Notes under the pieces: model-generated
The model's database searches: none
Told to the model about the DNA's origin: nothing
The model's input: only the letters and a program-made list of their open reading frames with translations
In this document: in pieces, positions 42,078 to 51,703 of the stretch
Numbering within the stretch: position 1 is the stretch's first letter
Layout: each line of letters starts with the position of its first letter
Translations under genes and position numbers: made by a program
Assembly: GCA_049841135.1 (NCBI GenBank)
Contig: JASGHK010000004.1
Location: 3,162,001 to 3,226,000 of the forward strand
DNA from: JACRCT01 sp049841135
GTDB taxonomy: Bacteria > Myxococcota > Myxococcia > Myxococcales > UBA5297
Direction: 5' to 3'
Length of the DNA stretch: 64,000 bases

Positions 42078-42584
42078 TCAGCGCTTCTCGCACTTGGGCT
42101 GGTAATTGTCCTGGCGCACGTCCTGGCCCTTGGGGCCGCTGGCCAGCTCGTTGGTGAAGGTGCACTCGGTTCCCGCCTGCGTGGACTTGCAGACGACATC
42201 CTTGAGCGTCGAGACGGCCTTCATCATCCCGATGTCCATGGGAATTCGGGCCGCGAGCAGCGCCTCGTGAATGCGCATCGCCGCCTCGCCTTTGGCCTTG
42301 GGGGCCTCGCACTCGACGAAGTCCTTGATGCCGGGATCGTAGGCGCCGCCGTTGTGCCAGACGCAGTCGAGCTTGGGGAGCGAGACGATTCTGGTGTCGC
42401 CGCAGGTCTCCGGCCGAATCGTAACCTTCACCGGTGCCTTCGCCGCGACCAGCGCGTCGAAGAGCCGCTGCCCCTCCTGGCAGCGAAGGCGATGGACCAC
42501 CGGGAACTCCTCCTTCGGACCCTTCGCGGGCGGCTCCTTGTCCGGAGCGGCGAGGATGGCGATGGCGACGAGGATGGAAAGCAC
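42078..42584 (-). CDS. Secreted Cys-containing hypothetical protein
   Basis: 168 residues from GTG 42584 with GGAGG just upstream. A short hydrophobic N-terminus (VLSILVAIAILAAP) suggests export. Six Cys (LRCQEG, ETCGDT, LDCVWHN, VECEAP, VVCKS, TECTF, PKCEK) point to disulfides. No family recognised. It lies inside the repeat-rich accessory zone. Confidence 0.65.
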   Translation of the reverse strand: MLSILVAIAILAAPDKEPPAKGPKEEFPVVHRLRCQEGQRLFDALVAAKAPVKVTIRPETCGDTRIVSLPKLDCVWHNGGAYDPGIKDFVECEAPKAKGEAAMRIHEALLAARIPMDIGMMKAVSTLKDVVCKSTQAGTECTFTNELASGPKGQDVRQDNYQPKCEKR

Positions 42585-42720
42585 GGTGCCTCCGGGTGGG
42601 CGCGCATCATTGCACGGTCCGGGCCGCCTGATTTGTCCCCGGGTCGGCGGCTGCCGCAGACGTTTGGCCATGCGAACCGCGATCGTGCTCCTTGCCCTGC
42701 TGCCGGGCCTCGCCTCCGAT

Positions 42721-42830
42721 GTCCTGCCTGACCGCGGCCTTCGCCGGCGGCGACCGCGTCCCGCACTCCATCAACGAGGAGTTCGACGCAGTGGTGTGCG
42801 CGCGCGGCGGCACGGTGGTGCTGAGCGAGG
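42721..42830 (+). pseudogene. Displaced fragment of the acyl-CoA ligase gene
   Basis: Matches 39587-39696 over 110 bases without gaps and with only a few substitutions; the reading frame (CLTAAFAGGDRVPHSINEEFD) stays open. No start or rest of the gene is present. It joins palindromic unit C directly at its right end. Confidence 0.88.
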
Positions 42831-42959
42831 TCCACGGCATCTACTTGGGCCACGTGGCCCAAGTTGCCGGTCCTCGGGCGTCGCGGCCTTCTCCTGCGCG
42901 GCCTACTTGGTCCACGGCACCTACTTGGTCCACGTGGACCAAGTTGCCGGCCCTCGGGA
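42831..42959. repeat. Palindromic repeat unit C (two palindromes, 80-bp period)
   Basis: Palindromes at 42843-42864 and 42923-42944. The second is identical to units A and B; the first carries T-to-G at position 7 and A-to-C at position 16, so it stays a perfect palindrome. Confidence 0.82.
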
Positions 42960-43083
42960 ATCATCCCGGAGCGGAGCGAGCCCTTGCCGCCGCGCCCGTA
43001 CGCAAAGTAAGAGTTAGGACCACTCACCGGAACGCGCCAGACCGAAGGCGCAGGCGGGTTCCATCGCCACAGGGGGAGCTGAC

Positions 43084-43825
43084 ATGCCGAAAAAGAGCAC
43101 GCCGCGCGCAACGAAGGTGGCCGCAGTCAGCGAGGAGCAGCTTCGCAGGCATGCCGAGTACGTGCTGCGCGAGAGCGCCGGCGGCGAGGTCCGCAGCACC
43201 CTGAACATCGGCAGCTATCTCTTCGGCCAGCTCTTCCACGCATCGGTGGAAGCCTTCCGCTCCAAGGACCCCAACAAGCCCGACTCGCTCAACGACCTCG
43301 CCGCCCAGAAGGGAATGGCCGCGGCGGGCTGGAGCCGGCCGAAGCTGCGCAGCGCCATCGAGCTTCTCCCTGATGGCCCGCGTGCTCGCCGGCTTCCGAC
43401 CGTGGCGGTACCTGCGGGTGAGCCACTTCGAGGAGGTCATCGGGCTGCCTACCGACAAGCAGCGCGAGCTCCTGGACCGGGCCGCGAAGGAGAGCTGGTC
43501 GGTCGAGCGCCTGGGCCAGGAGGCCGGCAAGGACAGGCCGCCCCGCCCGGCCCTGGCGAGCCCCGGTCCGGCGACGCCCGGCAAGGCCTTGACCCGGGTC
43601 CGCAAGGCGATGGACCAGGTCGCTGCGCTGTCCGGTCCGGGCACCGCCCTCGCTCCCTTCCTCGTGCAGTCGGGCGTCGACGCCGAGGCCGTCGCGGAGC
43701 TCACCGCGACCCTCGAGAAGGCCCGCGCTCTGCTCGAGGGCTTCCAGAAGCAGCTCGAGGAGATGAAGAAGCGCTCCGCGAGCGAGCTCCAGCGCGTGGC
43801 TGGCAAGGTGGCGGCACGGGGGTAG
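43084..43825 (+). CDS. Hypothetical protein, possibly DNA-associated (frame-disrupted)
   Basis: About 246 residues after removing one T at 43363-43365, which joins SAIEL to SLMARVLAGFRPWRYL. Begins MPKKSTPRATKVAAVSEEQL with GGGGGAG upstream. The middle (GWSRPKLRSAIEL…VSHFEEVIGLPTDKQRELLDRAAKESWSVERL) recalls the helix-rich part of proteins with an AbiEi/ParB-like or DUF1016-like feel, but I cannot name a family. The C-terminus is a coiled coil (LEKARALLEGFQKQLEEMKKR). It borders the repeat zone. Confidence 0.65.
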
Positions 43826-44102
43826 CAAGTCCGCTCAGCGGGCGTGCTCCTCGCGTTGCTTGCGCTCTCCTGCTCGTGGGCTCGCCAGGCCGTCGGACAC
43901 CCGGGCAGCGGACCCGCGGTGAGCGGAGCGGTCAGCCTCGAACCGGCGCTGGTGATCACCTCGCCGAACGGCCAGCCATATCCGGGGCTCGCCGCCCAGG
44001 GCTTCCCCTCACCCGCCCTACCCCAACCTTGAGGAGAGGGCTCGGCGGTCCAATCGAGTGGCGAGGGACCGAGTGGTCTCCGAGCCGTTGGGGAAGCGCT
44101 CC

Positions 44103-46301
44103 ATGGCCGGCCGTCCCGCCGTCGTCGGCATCTGGTTCGCCGCTCTCTTCGTAGCCGTCGCCTGTGGAGGCAACGGCTCGGGCGCGGATGGCGGAGCGCT
44201 TGCCCCAGAGGCAGGTCCAAAGGCTATCGATGCCGGCGCGAAGGACTCCGGCGCCTTTTTGGACGCAGCGTTCGTCTTCGGCGCGGTCGAGGTTCTGGCG
44301 TCCCCGGCTCGCGCCCGGGACCTGGTGATGGACGCGACCCACCTCTACTGGGTCGAGCCGGATGAGCGGTGCACCGGGCCGTGCCGGCTCCGGGTCAAGT
44401 CGATGCCCAAGTCGGGCGGGGCCCAGGCCACGCTGGCCTCCTTCCCGGCGACCGAGTGGTCCCTGGCGGCGGATCTCCACGACGTCTACTTCTCCATCGC
44501 CGACGACGCGGAATGCACCGGCCCCGCCTGCAAGCCGAACGTCTCGCTGTACCGGCTCTCCAAAACCGGCGGGCCGCCCACGTTCGTCGCTTACTGCGGC
44601 ACCGGGCACTTCAGCAGTGACGGCCAGGCGATCTACTGCGCCGGCTGGAACGGCGAGGTGAAGACCTGGGAGCAGCAGCTCCTTCGAATCCCGATCGGCG
44701 GCGGAAGCCCTGCAGTCCTCTTCTCTCCCGTCTACCACCCGGGTGTCACCGACTGGGGCCTGGACGTCTTCTGGTCCACCGGCGAGACGGTGATGCGAAT
44801 CCCCAAAGCCGGCGGTATCGCGACCGCTCTCTATGAGAACGAGTTCCAGTGCTCGGACTTCTTGTGCAACTACGGAACTTGGCCGCACCCCGTCCCCAGC
44901 GTCCTCAAGCTCGACCACCAATTCGTCTACTCCGTGGACCCGAGCCAGGGCCTGTTCGAGGTCCCGCGCGAGGGCGGCACGCCGAGGATGCTGCACGGCG
45001 GAAGCGTCACGTCCCTCGACGCCCACAGCGACCACGTCTACTGGACCGAGGACGGCTGCCTCGGGCGCATCAAGAGCGACGGCACCGACGAGCGCTGCTT
45101 GGAGGCAGGTTGGCTCGTGCGCAGCGTCCGCGTGGACGACACGTTCGTCTACTACGTGCGCGAGTACGGTGACGTCGACCAGATCGTCCGGCTGCCCCGG
45201 AGCCTCGAAGGCCAGGCCTGCACGCCGAAGACCTGCGCGTCGGAGTGCCGCAGCTGCGGGCTGCTCCCCGACGGGTGCGGCGGCACGCTCGACTGCGGTC
45301 CCTGCCGGTGCCTGTTCGACGTCCGCCCGGTAGACCTGCCGAAGAACTACGGGGCGTACGGGGCCGGGCTCAACGAGCGAGGCACCATCCTCGCGCGCGT
45401 CTACTTCGGGCCGCAGTGCGACTGGTGCTGGCCGGAACCGCTGCTCGTGTTTCCGGACGGCAGTTTCGAGAAGGTGGCCCAGTACTCGCCCGAGTCCGAC
45501 CTCGGCACCTGCTACCCGCAGTGGCACGACCCTCAAGGCGAGGGCGTCCTCGGCGACGACGACGAGTTCGTGGGGTACCGCTACGTCTGGAGGCATGGGC
45601 AAGTCTCCTGCCTCGGGCCGCTGGACGGGGCCTCTTCGGCGCCGCCGCAAGACCAGAACTACTGGGCCTTCGCGACCAGCGGCGGAGTGATCGTCGGAGA
45701 AGCCCAATCCTCAGGCGGCTACCGGGCTGTCGCCTGGCGGGGCGCGAGCTGCTCGGCGCTCGGCCCGGATCCGCTCGCGGACCAGAAAGCCGCGAGAGCG
45801 ACGGCCATCGGCCCCAGTGGTCTCATCGCGGGCTTGGCGTTCAGCGACTCGGAAGGTCGGGTGGCGCTCTGGAAGCCCGACGGCTCGTCCCAGGCGCTGG
45901 ACCTCGACGGCCGCCCGGTCGCCGTCAACGCAGCCGAGGAGGTGCTGATCACAGATAGCAGGAACCCCTTCGGCCCGAGCCTCGTCTACCGGCCCGACGG
46001 GACCCTCCGCCCACTGATGCTGCTGGCACGAGGCCAATCCATCGACCCGAGGGACCTGAACGCCTTGGGCTGGGTGGTCGGCCAGACCGGTTTCTTCTCC
46101 TCGTGGCGGACGATCGCCGCGACGCTGTGGATGCCCGGGCGCGAGCCGGAGGACTTGAACAACCTCCTCACCTCGCCGGTGCCCAGGCGGCTGGTCGAGG
46201 CAAGCGCCGTCGACGACTCCGGGCGCATCCTCGCCGACGACGGGTACAGCGGGGTCTACCTGCTCACGCCGCGGCCCGGCTGCGTCCCGCCCAGCGAGTA
46301 G
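44103..46301 (+). CDS. Large beta-propeller-like lipoprotein
   Basis: 732 residues. Lipobox VAVACGG after MAGRPAVVGIWFAALF, then a short Asp/Ala-rich linker. Residues 60-380 contain repeating strand motifs (DATHLYWVEPDE, LHDVYFSIADD, GLDVFWSTGET, DHVYWTEDG, DTFVYYVREYG), as in propellers of the DUF5050 or low-density-receptor YWTD type. A Cys-rich link (CTPKTCASECRSCG…DCGPC) separates a second propeller-like half (GAYGAGLNERGTILAR, ALGWVVGQTG). Surface or periplasmic; partner unknown. Confidence 0.85.
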   Translation: MAGRPAVVGIWFAALFVAVACGGNGSGADGGALAPEAGPKAIDAGAKDSGAFLDAAFVFGAVEVLASPARARDLVMDATHLYWVEPDERCTGPCRLRVKSMPKSGGAQATLASFPATEWSLAADLHDVYFSIADDAECTGPACKPNVSLYRLSKTGGPPTFVAYCGTGHFSSDGQAIYCAGWNGEVKTWEQQLLRIPIGGGSPAVLFSPVYHPGVTDWGLDVFWSTGETVMRIPKAGGIATALYENEFQCSDFLCNYGTWPHPVPSVLKLDHQFVYSVDPSQGLFEVPREGGTPRMLHGGSVTSLDAHSDHVYWTEDGCLGRIKSDGTDERCLEAGWLVRSVRVDDTFVYYVREYGDVDQIVRLPRSLEGQACTPKTCASECRSCGLLPDGCGGTLDCGPCRCLFDVRPVDLPKNYGAYGAGLNERGTILARVYFGPQCDWCWPEPLLVFPDGSFEKVAQYSPESDLGTCYPQWHDPQGEGVLGDDDEFVGYRYVWRHGQVSCLGPLDGASSAPPQDQNYWAFATSGGVIVGEAQSSGGYRAVAWRGASCSALGPDPLADQKAARATAIGPSGLIAGLAFSDSEGRVALWKPDGSSQALDLDGRPVAVNAAEEVLITDSRNPFGPSLVYRPDGTLRPLMLLARGQSIDPRDLNALGWVVGQTGFFSSWRTIAATLWMPGREPEDLNNLLTSPVPRRLVEASAVDDSGRILADDGYSGVYLLTPRPGCVPPSE

Positions 46302-46810
46302 CTCGCTTCCAATGGCCGCGGCAAGCCCGCCGGCTACTCCTCTTGGGGCCTCGGAGGAGGCGGCGGCGAACGGGCAGCTCAAGGCTCTCGCCCGGCTTGA
46401 GCTCGACAATGCGCGGCTGAGCGGACTCCGCGGTGACGTCGCGGGCGGTGCGGGCCTGAGTTCCGCGGCCGGCGCTCGAACCCCAACCCCATTGGGCGCC
46501 AAGGTCGCCAAGGGACCAAGGTCGCCAAGGGACCAAGGTCGCCAAGAACTGCTGGGGTTTCTCGCTGGCTCGCGTGCTGCGCGCGCAAGCGAGCCTGGCT
46601 GGACCTTGGCACCTCGCGCCGGAGCAACTGCCAGCGTCCCGCAGGCCTTGGCGACCTTGGTCCCTTGGCGACCTTGGCGGACCTTCGATCGTGAAGAGAG
46701 CACGTCGCCGGCGGCTTCTTCCTGCCCCGCGCAGCTATGATGGGCCCGCCCAGATCGCGGTGCGCCTCGCCAACCCGCCTCGATCTCCTCTCCGTGCTCG
46801 AGGTCCCCGC
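46302..46810. other. Intergenic region holding hairpin element copy 2
   Basis: About 509 bases. Most is the hairpin element at 46461-46720; the remaining bases form the leader of the Cys-rich lipoprotein gene. No gene seen. Confidence 0.7.
46461..46720. repeat. Hairpin element (MITE-like), copy 2
   Basis: Homologous to 40345-40600. Perfect 33-bp inverted arms at 46497-46529 and 46647-46679. The left arm carries one extra 17-base unit (AAGGGACCAAGGTCGCC) compared with copy 1, so the copies differ in tandem number. Confidence 0.78.
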
Positions 46811-49800
46811 ATGCGATCGATCCCTTCGAGGCTGTCCGGCCTGCTCGCGCTCTGCGCTGCGCTGTCCGCCTGCCCCAGCCAGCCCCCGAGCACCTCCTGC
46901 ACGACGGACAAGGACTGCGCCGCCAACCAGTCCTGCGTCGACTCGGCCTGCGTCGCCTGCCCTGCCTGCCAGGCCGGCGAACGGTGCCTGAAGGCGAAGT
47001 GTCTGCCCGGCTCCTGCGGCGAGTACCCCTGCCCGGCCGGCCAGGCTTGCGTCGACGGCCGGTGCGCCGACGCCCGCTGCGTGGGCAAGCAGTGCGACGC
47101 CGACGAGGCCTGCGCGGGCGGCGCCTGCTACCCGAAGGACTGCAGCTCGGAGTCCTGCGTCGCCACCGACGTCTGCGTCAGCTCGGCGTGCGTCCAGTCG
47201 GCCTGCGTCGCGGTGACCTGCCCCGAGGGCCAGACCTGCGCCGGTGGCCAGTGCGAGGACAAGAGCTGCGTGGGCACCGTCTGCGCCGACGGCGCGGTGT
47301 GCGAGTCGGGCACCTGCGTCAACCGCCGCTGCGCGGGCGTCGTCTGCCCCGACGGCGCGCTCTGCTCGCAGGGCGCATGCATCTCCACCTCCTGCTCGAT
47401 CCAGGCCTGCGCAGCGGGCCAGGTGTGCGAGCAGGGCCACTGTGTCGCCGCGACCTGCAAGGGCGTCCAATGCCCCTCCGGCAGCTACTGCGAACACGAC
47501 GTCTGCCGCGGCTGCCTCGCGACCGAGACGATCTGTACGGGCGGGCTGGACGAGGACTGTGACGAGGCGACCGACTGCGCCGACGGCGACTGCGCCGCGG
47601 CCGCGGCGTGCCTGTGCGGAGGCGAGGCCTGCGCTGCCCCGAGCCGCTGCATCGCCGACCACTGCCTGCCCGGCGCCTGCGGCGACCGCCCCTGCCCGGA
47701 CGGCCAGGGCTGCCTGGGCTCGGTCTGCGCCGGCCCGGAGTGCGCCACGGCCTCCTGCGAGTCCGGGACGGCCTGCGTCGACGGCACCTGCTACCCCACC
47801 CGCTGCGGCGGCCGCGCCTGCCCGGCGGGGACGGTGTGCGCCTCGGGGACCTGCACCGTCGCCTCCTGCATCGGCGTGAGCTGCCCAGGCGATCAGCGCT
47901 GCGCCGACGGCCTCTGTGAGAAGACCACCTGCGGCTCGACCGAGTGCGTCGAGGGCGCGGTGTGCGAGGGCTCGGGCTGCGTGTCCGCGACGTGCGTGGG
48001 CGTCGTCTGCCCCGCGACGGCGCTGTGCGTCCAGGGCGTGTGCGCGCCGAAGTCCTGCGGGGGAACGACGTGCCCGGCCGGCCAGGCCTGCATCGACGGC
48101 GCCTGCGCGGACCCCGGCTGCGTGGGCGCGTCCTGCCCTGGCGGCCGGTGCGTCAAGGGCGCGTGCGAGCCGTGCGCCCCCGGCGAGGACTGCCTCAACG
48201 GCACGGACGACGACTGCGACGGGCGGACCGACTGCGCCGACGCCGACTGCGACGGCCTGGCCTGCTCCCTGGCGCGCGACTGCGCCCTGCCGGCCACCTG
48301 CGCGGGCGGCGCCTGCGGGACGCCCGCGCCCAAGCCCTCGACGGTCGTCTGCCGGCCGAGCACCGGGCCCTGCGATCGCGCCGAGAGCTGCGACGGCGTC
48401 CTGCTCGATTGCCCGCCCGACGAGCCGGCGGCTCCGGGCACGCCCTGCCCGGACGAGGGAAACGACTGCACGCTCGACCGCTGCGACGGCCTGGGCACCT
48501 GCGCCCACGACCACGTCCCCGACGGCGACTGCGCGGGAGGCTGCACCTGCCAAAACGGCGCGTGCGCCGGGCCGTGCACCGCCCGGTGCACCATCGGATC
48601 CCAGGGCTATGACGCGGGGACGCTCAACCCGGACAACGCCTGCCAGAAGTGCGACCCGGCCAAGGACGCCTCGGGGTGGTCGGGGCTCGCCGACGGCGAG
48701 CCGTGCGGCGCGGGGAAGATTTGCCGGTCGGGGGCCTGCAGCGAGGGCTGCCTCATCGCTGGGACCTTCCGGACGAGCGGGGAGAAGAATCCGTCCAACC
48801 CCTGCGAGCTGTGCGATCCCTCCCGCAGCGCCTCGCTCTGGTCGCCGGCGGGCGGCGGCACGGCCTGCACGGGCACCGACTATTGCAGCGGCGATAACCG
48901 GCACTCGGCCTTCCAGTGCGACGGCGCGGGGGCCTGCGTGGCCACGACCAGCGAGAGTTGCCCGGTGGCGGCGGCATGCCAGACGGGCGGAGGATGCAGC
49001 GGCGGCGCGTGCGTCGCGGTCGTCAACCAGGGAGCCGGGACGGCGTGCACCGGCACCGACTTCTGCTCGGGAGACAGCCGGCACCACGACTTCCGCTGCG
49101 ACGGTTCGGGCGCCTGCGCCGCCACCGCAACGCAGACCTGCGCCGCCCCCGGCCAGTGCCAGTCGGGCGGCGGCTGCAGCAGCGGCGCCTGCGTCCCGGT
49201 GACCAACAAGGGCGCGGGGACCAACTGCTCCGGGACCGACTTCTGCACCGGCAACGATCGGCACTACGGCTTCCAGTGCGACGGCGCGGGGGCCTGCAAC
49301 GCCGCCCTGACGCAGACCTGCGCGGCCGCGAGCGAGTGCCAGACCGGCGGCGGATGCAGCAATGGCACCTGCCTCTCGACCAGCAACAAGAGCGCGGGGA
49401 CCGCGTGCGGCGATGAGGGCAACCTCTGCACGCTCGACCAGTGCAACGCCACCGGCACCTGCACGCACCCGGCGGTCGCCGACGGCACCTGCGCCGGCAG
49501 CTGCGAGTGCCAGGGCGGAGCCTGCGGCGGGCCGTGCACGGCCAAGTGCATCATCGGCGGGACGAGCTACAACGCCGGAACCCCCCACCCCACCAACTCC
49601 TGCCTGACCTGCGACCCGGCGAAGAACCCCTCCAACTGGTCGAACGTCGCCGACGGCACGGGATGCGGCACGACCGCCGACACGATCTGCCGCACCGGGG
49701 CCTGCACCGAGGGGTGCCTCATCGGCGGGATCTTCCGGGTCCGGGACGAGCGCAACCCGGCCAACCCCTGCGAGCAGTGCAGCCCCAGCAAGAGCACCTC

Positions 49801-51703
49801 GACCTGGTCGCTCGTCGCCAGCGGGGTCTCCTGCACGGGCACCGACTATTGCACCGGGGACACTCGGCACTACGGCTTCCAGTGCGACGGGGCGGGGACC
49901 TGCGCGGCGACCTCCACCGAGGGCTGCGCCATGCCCAACCAGTGCCAGACGGGAGGCGGCTGCAGCGCGGGCTCCTGCAGGGCGGTGACCAACAAGGGCT
50001 CCGGCACCGCGTGTACCGGCACCGCCTACTGCTCGGGCAACGACCGCGTCTACGACTTCCAGTGCAACGGCTCCGGCTCGTGCAACCCCGTCTCGACCCA
50101 GACCTGCGCCACCGCCAACCAGTGCCAGACCGGCGGCGGCTGCAGCGCCGGCGCCTGCACCGCGGTGACCAACAAGGGATCCGGGACCGCCTGCTCCGGC
50201 ACCGATAGCTGCTCGGGCAACGACCGCATCTACAACTTCCAGTGCAACGGCTCGGGTTCCTGCAACCCGGTCTCCACCCAGACCTGCGCTACCGCCAACC
50301 AGTGCCAGACCGGCGGCGGCTGCTCCGCCGGCGTCTGCACCGCGGTGAGCAACAAGGGATCCGGGACCGCCTGCTCCGGCACCGACACCTGCTCGGGCAA
50401 CGACCGCATCTACAACTTCCAGTGCAACGGCTCCGGCTCCTGCAACCCGGTCTCCACCCAGACCTGCGCCACCGCCAACCAGTGCCAGAACGACGGCGGC
50501 TGCTCCTCCGGCGCCTGCGTGGCGGTGAGCAACAAGGGCTCCGGGACCGCCTGCAGCGGCACCGATACCTGCTCGGGCAACGACCGCCTCTACAACTTCC
50601 AGTGCAACGGCTCGGGCTCGTGCAATCCGGCCTCCACCCAGACCTGCGCCACCGCCAACCAGTGCCAGAACGGCGGCGGCTGCTCCTCCGGCGCCTGCGT
50701 GGCGGTCACCAACAAGGGCTCCGGGACCGGCTGCAGCGGCACCGACTACTGCTCGGGCAACGACCGCATCTACAACTTCCAGTGCAACGGCTCGGGCGCG
50801 TGCAACCCGGTCTCCGCCCTGACCTGCGCCACCGCCAACCAGTGCCAGAACGGCGGCGGCTGCTCCTCCGGCGCCTGTGTGGCGGTGACCAGCAAGGGCC
50901 CCGGCACCACCTGCACCGGCACCGACTACTGCTCGGGCAACGACCGCATCTACAACTTCCAGTGCAACGGCTCGGGCTCGTGCAACGCCGCCTCCTCCCT
51001 GACCTGCGCCACCGCCAACTCGTGCCAGAACGGCGGCGGCTGCTCGTCCGGCGCCTGTGTGGCCGTGACCAACAAGACCAACGGGACCGACTGCGGGACC
51101 TGCGCCGCCTGCTCGGCCGGGGCCTGCGTCGCGGACCTGGCGCAGAACGGCGACTGCGGCTTCTGCCAGAAGTGCATTGGCGCCGGCTCCTGCGGGGCCC
51201 AGGCGTCGACCGAGGACCTCAAGGACGAGTGCGCCTCGTCGGCCTCGCCCAGCTGCTTGACCGGGAGCTGCAACGGCAGCGGCTCCTGTGGAGCCAACCC
51301 GACGACCTGCTGGGCCGACGCCGACAACGACGGCTATACGACGGGCGGCGGGTTCACGCGCTGCGGCGCGTGCAACGGCACCACCGAGAAGGCGGCGCCC
51401 TCGAGCTCCACCGACTGCTGCGACAGCGACCCCAACGCGCACCCCGGGCAGACGGGATGGTTCGTGGCCGGCACCGCCTGCGGCGGCTTCGACTACAACT
51501 GCAGCGGAGCCGAGGAGAAGCAGTTCAATACGGGGACCTGGGCGCCGACGTGCAGCGGCTCGTGCGCCGTCTGCGAGCCAGTCTCCGTACAGCAGCGCAA
51601 CCTCCTGCCGTGCGGGGCGCAGGGCGTCCCCAATTACCCCAGCTGCAGCTGCTCGGGGATCTGCACGGGCACCAACTATCCTTGGGACCAGGGCTGCCGC
51701 TAG
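46811..51703 (+). CDS. Giant cysteine-rich repeat lipoprotein
   Basis: 1630 residues. Lipobox LSACPS. Residues 25-400 hold many short Cys modules (C-x-DGACV, CPAGQACVDG), then a MopE-like NGTDDDCDGRTDCADADCDG motif near 460 and again DADNDGY near 1500. Two copies of a longer module (CTARCTIGSQGYDAG…, CTAKCIIGGTSYNAG…) each lead into 60-residue repeats of the form GTDYCSGNDR..YNFQCNGSGSCN. There are ten such repeats in total, seven of them consecutive at about 49837-51090. The last six are nearly identical at DNA level, so they expanded recently. Surface structural or adhesion role inferred. Confidence 0.88.
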   Translation: MRSIPSRLSGLLALCAALSACPSQPPSTSCTTDKDCAANQSCVDSACVACPACQAGERCLKAKCLPGSCGEYPCPAGQACVDGRCADARCVGKQCDADEACAGGACYPKDCSSESCVATDVCVSSACVQSACVAVTCPEGQTCAGGQCEDKSCVGTVCADGAVCESGTCVNRRCAGVVCPDGALCSQGACISTSCSIQACAAGQVCEQGHCVAATCKGVQCPSGSYCEHDVCRGCLATETICTGGLDEDCDEATDCADGDCAAAAACLCGGEACAAPSRCIADHCLPGACGDRPCPDGQGCLGSVCAGPECATASCESGTACVDGTCYPTRCGGRACPAGTVCASGTCTVASCIGVSCPGDQRCADGLCEKTTCGSTECVEGAVCEGSGCVSATCVGVVCPATALCVQGVCAPKSCGGTTCPAGQACIDGACADPGCVGASCPGGRCVKGACEPCAPGEDCLNGTDDDCDGRTDCADADCDGLACSLARDCALPATCAGGACGTPAPKPSTVVCRPSTGPCDRAESCDGVLLDCPPDEPAAPGTPCPDEGNDCTLDRCDGLGTCAHDHVPDGDCAGGCTCQNGACAGPCTARCTIGSQGYDAGTLNPDNACQKCDPAKDASGWSGLADGEPCGAGKICRSGACSEGCLIAGTFRTSGEKNPSNPCELCDPSRSASLWSPAGGGTACTGTDYCSGDNRHSAFQCDGAGACVATTSESCPVAAACQTGGGCSGGACVAVVNQGAGTACTGTDFCSGDSRHHDFRCDGSGACAATATQTCAAPGQCQSGGGCSSGACVPVTNKGAGTNCSGTDFCTGNDRHYGFQCDGAGACNAALTQTCAAASECQTGGGCSNGTCLSTSNKSAGTACGDEGNLCTLDQCNATGTCTHPAVADGTCAGSCECQGGACGGPCTAKCIIGGTSYNAGTPHPTNSCLTCDPAKNPSNWSNVADGTGCGTTADTICRTGACTEGCLIGGIFRVRDERNPANPCEQCSPSKSTSTWSLVASGVSCTGTDYCTGDTRHYGFQCDGAGTCAATSTEGCAMPNQCQTGGGCSAGSCRAVTNKGSGTACTGTAYCSGNDRVYDFQCNGSGSCNPVSTQTCATANQCQTGGGCSAGACTAVTNKGSGTACSGTDSCSGNDRIYNFQCNGSGSCNPVSTQTCATANQCQTGGGCSAGVCTAVSNKGSGTACSGTDTCSGNDRIYNFQCNGSGSCNPVSTQTCATANQCQNDGGCSSGACVAVSNKGSGTACSGTDTCSGNDRLYNFQCNGSGSCNPASTQTCATANQCQNGGGCSSGACVAVTNKGSGTGCSGTDYCSGNDRIYNFQCNGSGACNPVSALTCATANQCQNGGGCSSGACVAVTSKGPGTTCTGTDYCSGNDRIYNFQCNGSGSCNAASSLTCATANSCQNGGGCSSGACVAVTNKTNGTDCGTCAACSAGACVADLAQNGDCGFCQKCIGAGSCGAQASTEDLKDECASSASPSCLTGSCNGSGSCGANPTTCWADADNDGYTTGGGFTRCGACNGTTEKAAPSSSTDCCDSDPNAHPGQTGWFVAGTACGGFDYNCSGAEEKQFNTGTWAPTCSGSCAVCEPVSVQQRNLLPCGAQGVPNYPSCSCSGICTGTNYPWDQGCR
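49837..51090 (+). repeat. 180-bp tandem repeat array inside the lipoprotein gene
   Basis: Seven consecutive copies of a 180-base (60-codon) unit; copies from about 50017 onward are nearly identical and share runs such as AACGACCGCATCTACAACTT. The unit is a whole number of codons, so copy-number change keeps the frame. Confidence 0.88.

Larger units (their letters stand above)
42585..43083. other. Repeat-filled intergenic region
   Basis: About 500 bases with no intact gene. It holds the 110-bp acyl-CoA ligase fragment (42721-42830) and two tandem palindromic repeat units (42831-42959), then a leader with a GGGGGAG ribosome site before the gene at 43084. Confidence 0.7.

Noticed and set aside
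49837..51090. CRISPR array
   Set aside because: The 180-base repeats have no unique spacers, are in-frame codon repeats and encode Cys modules.
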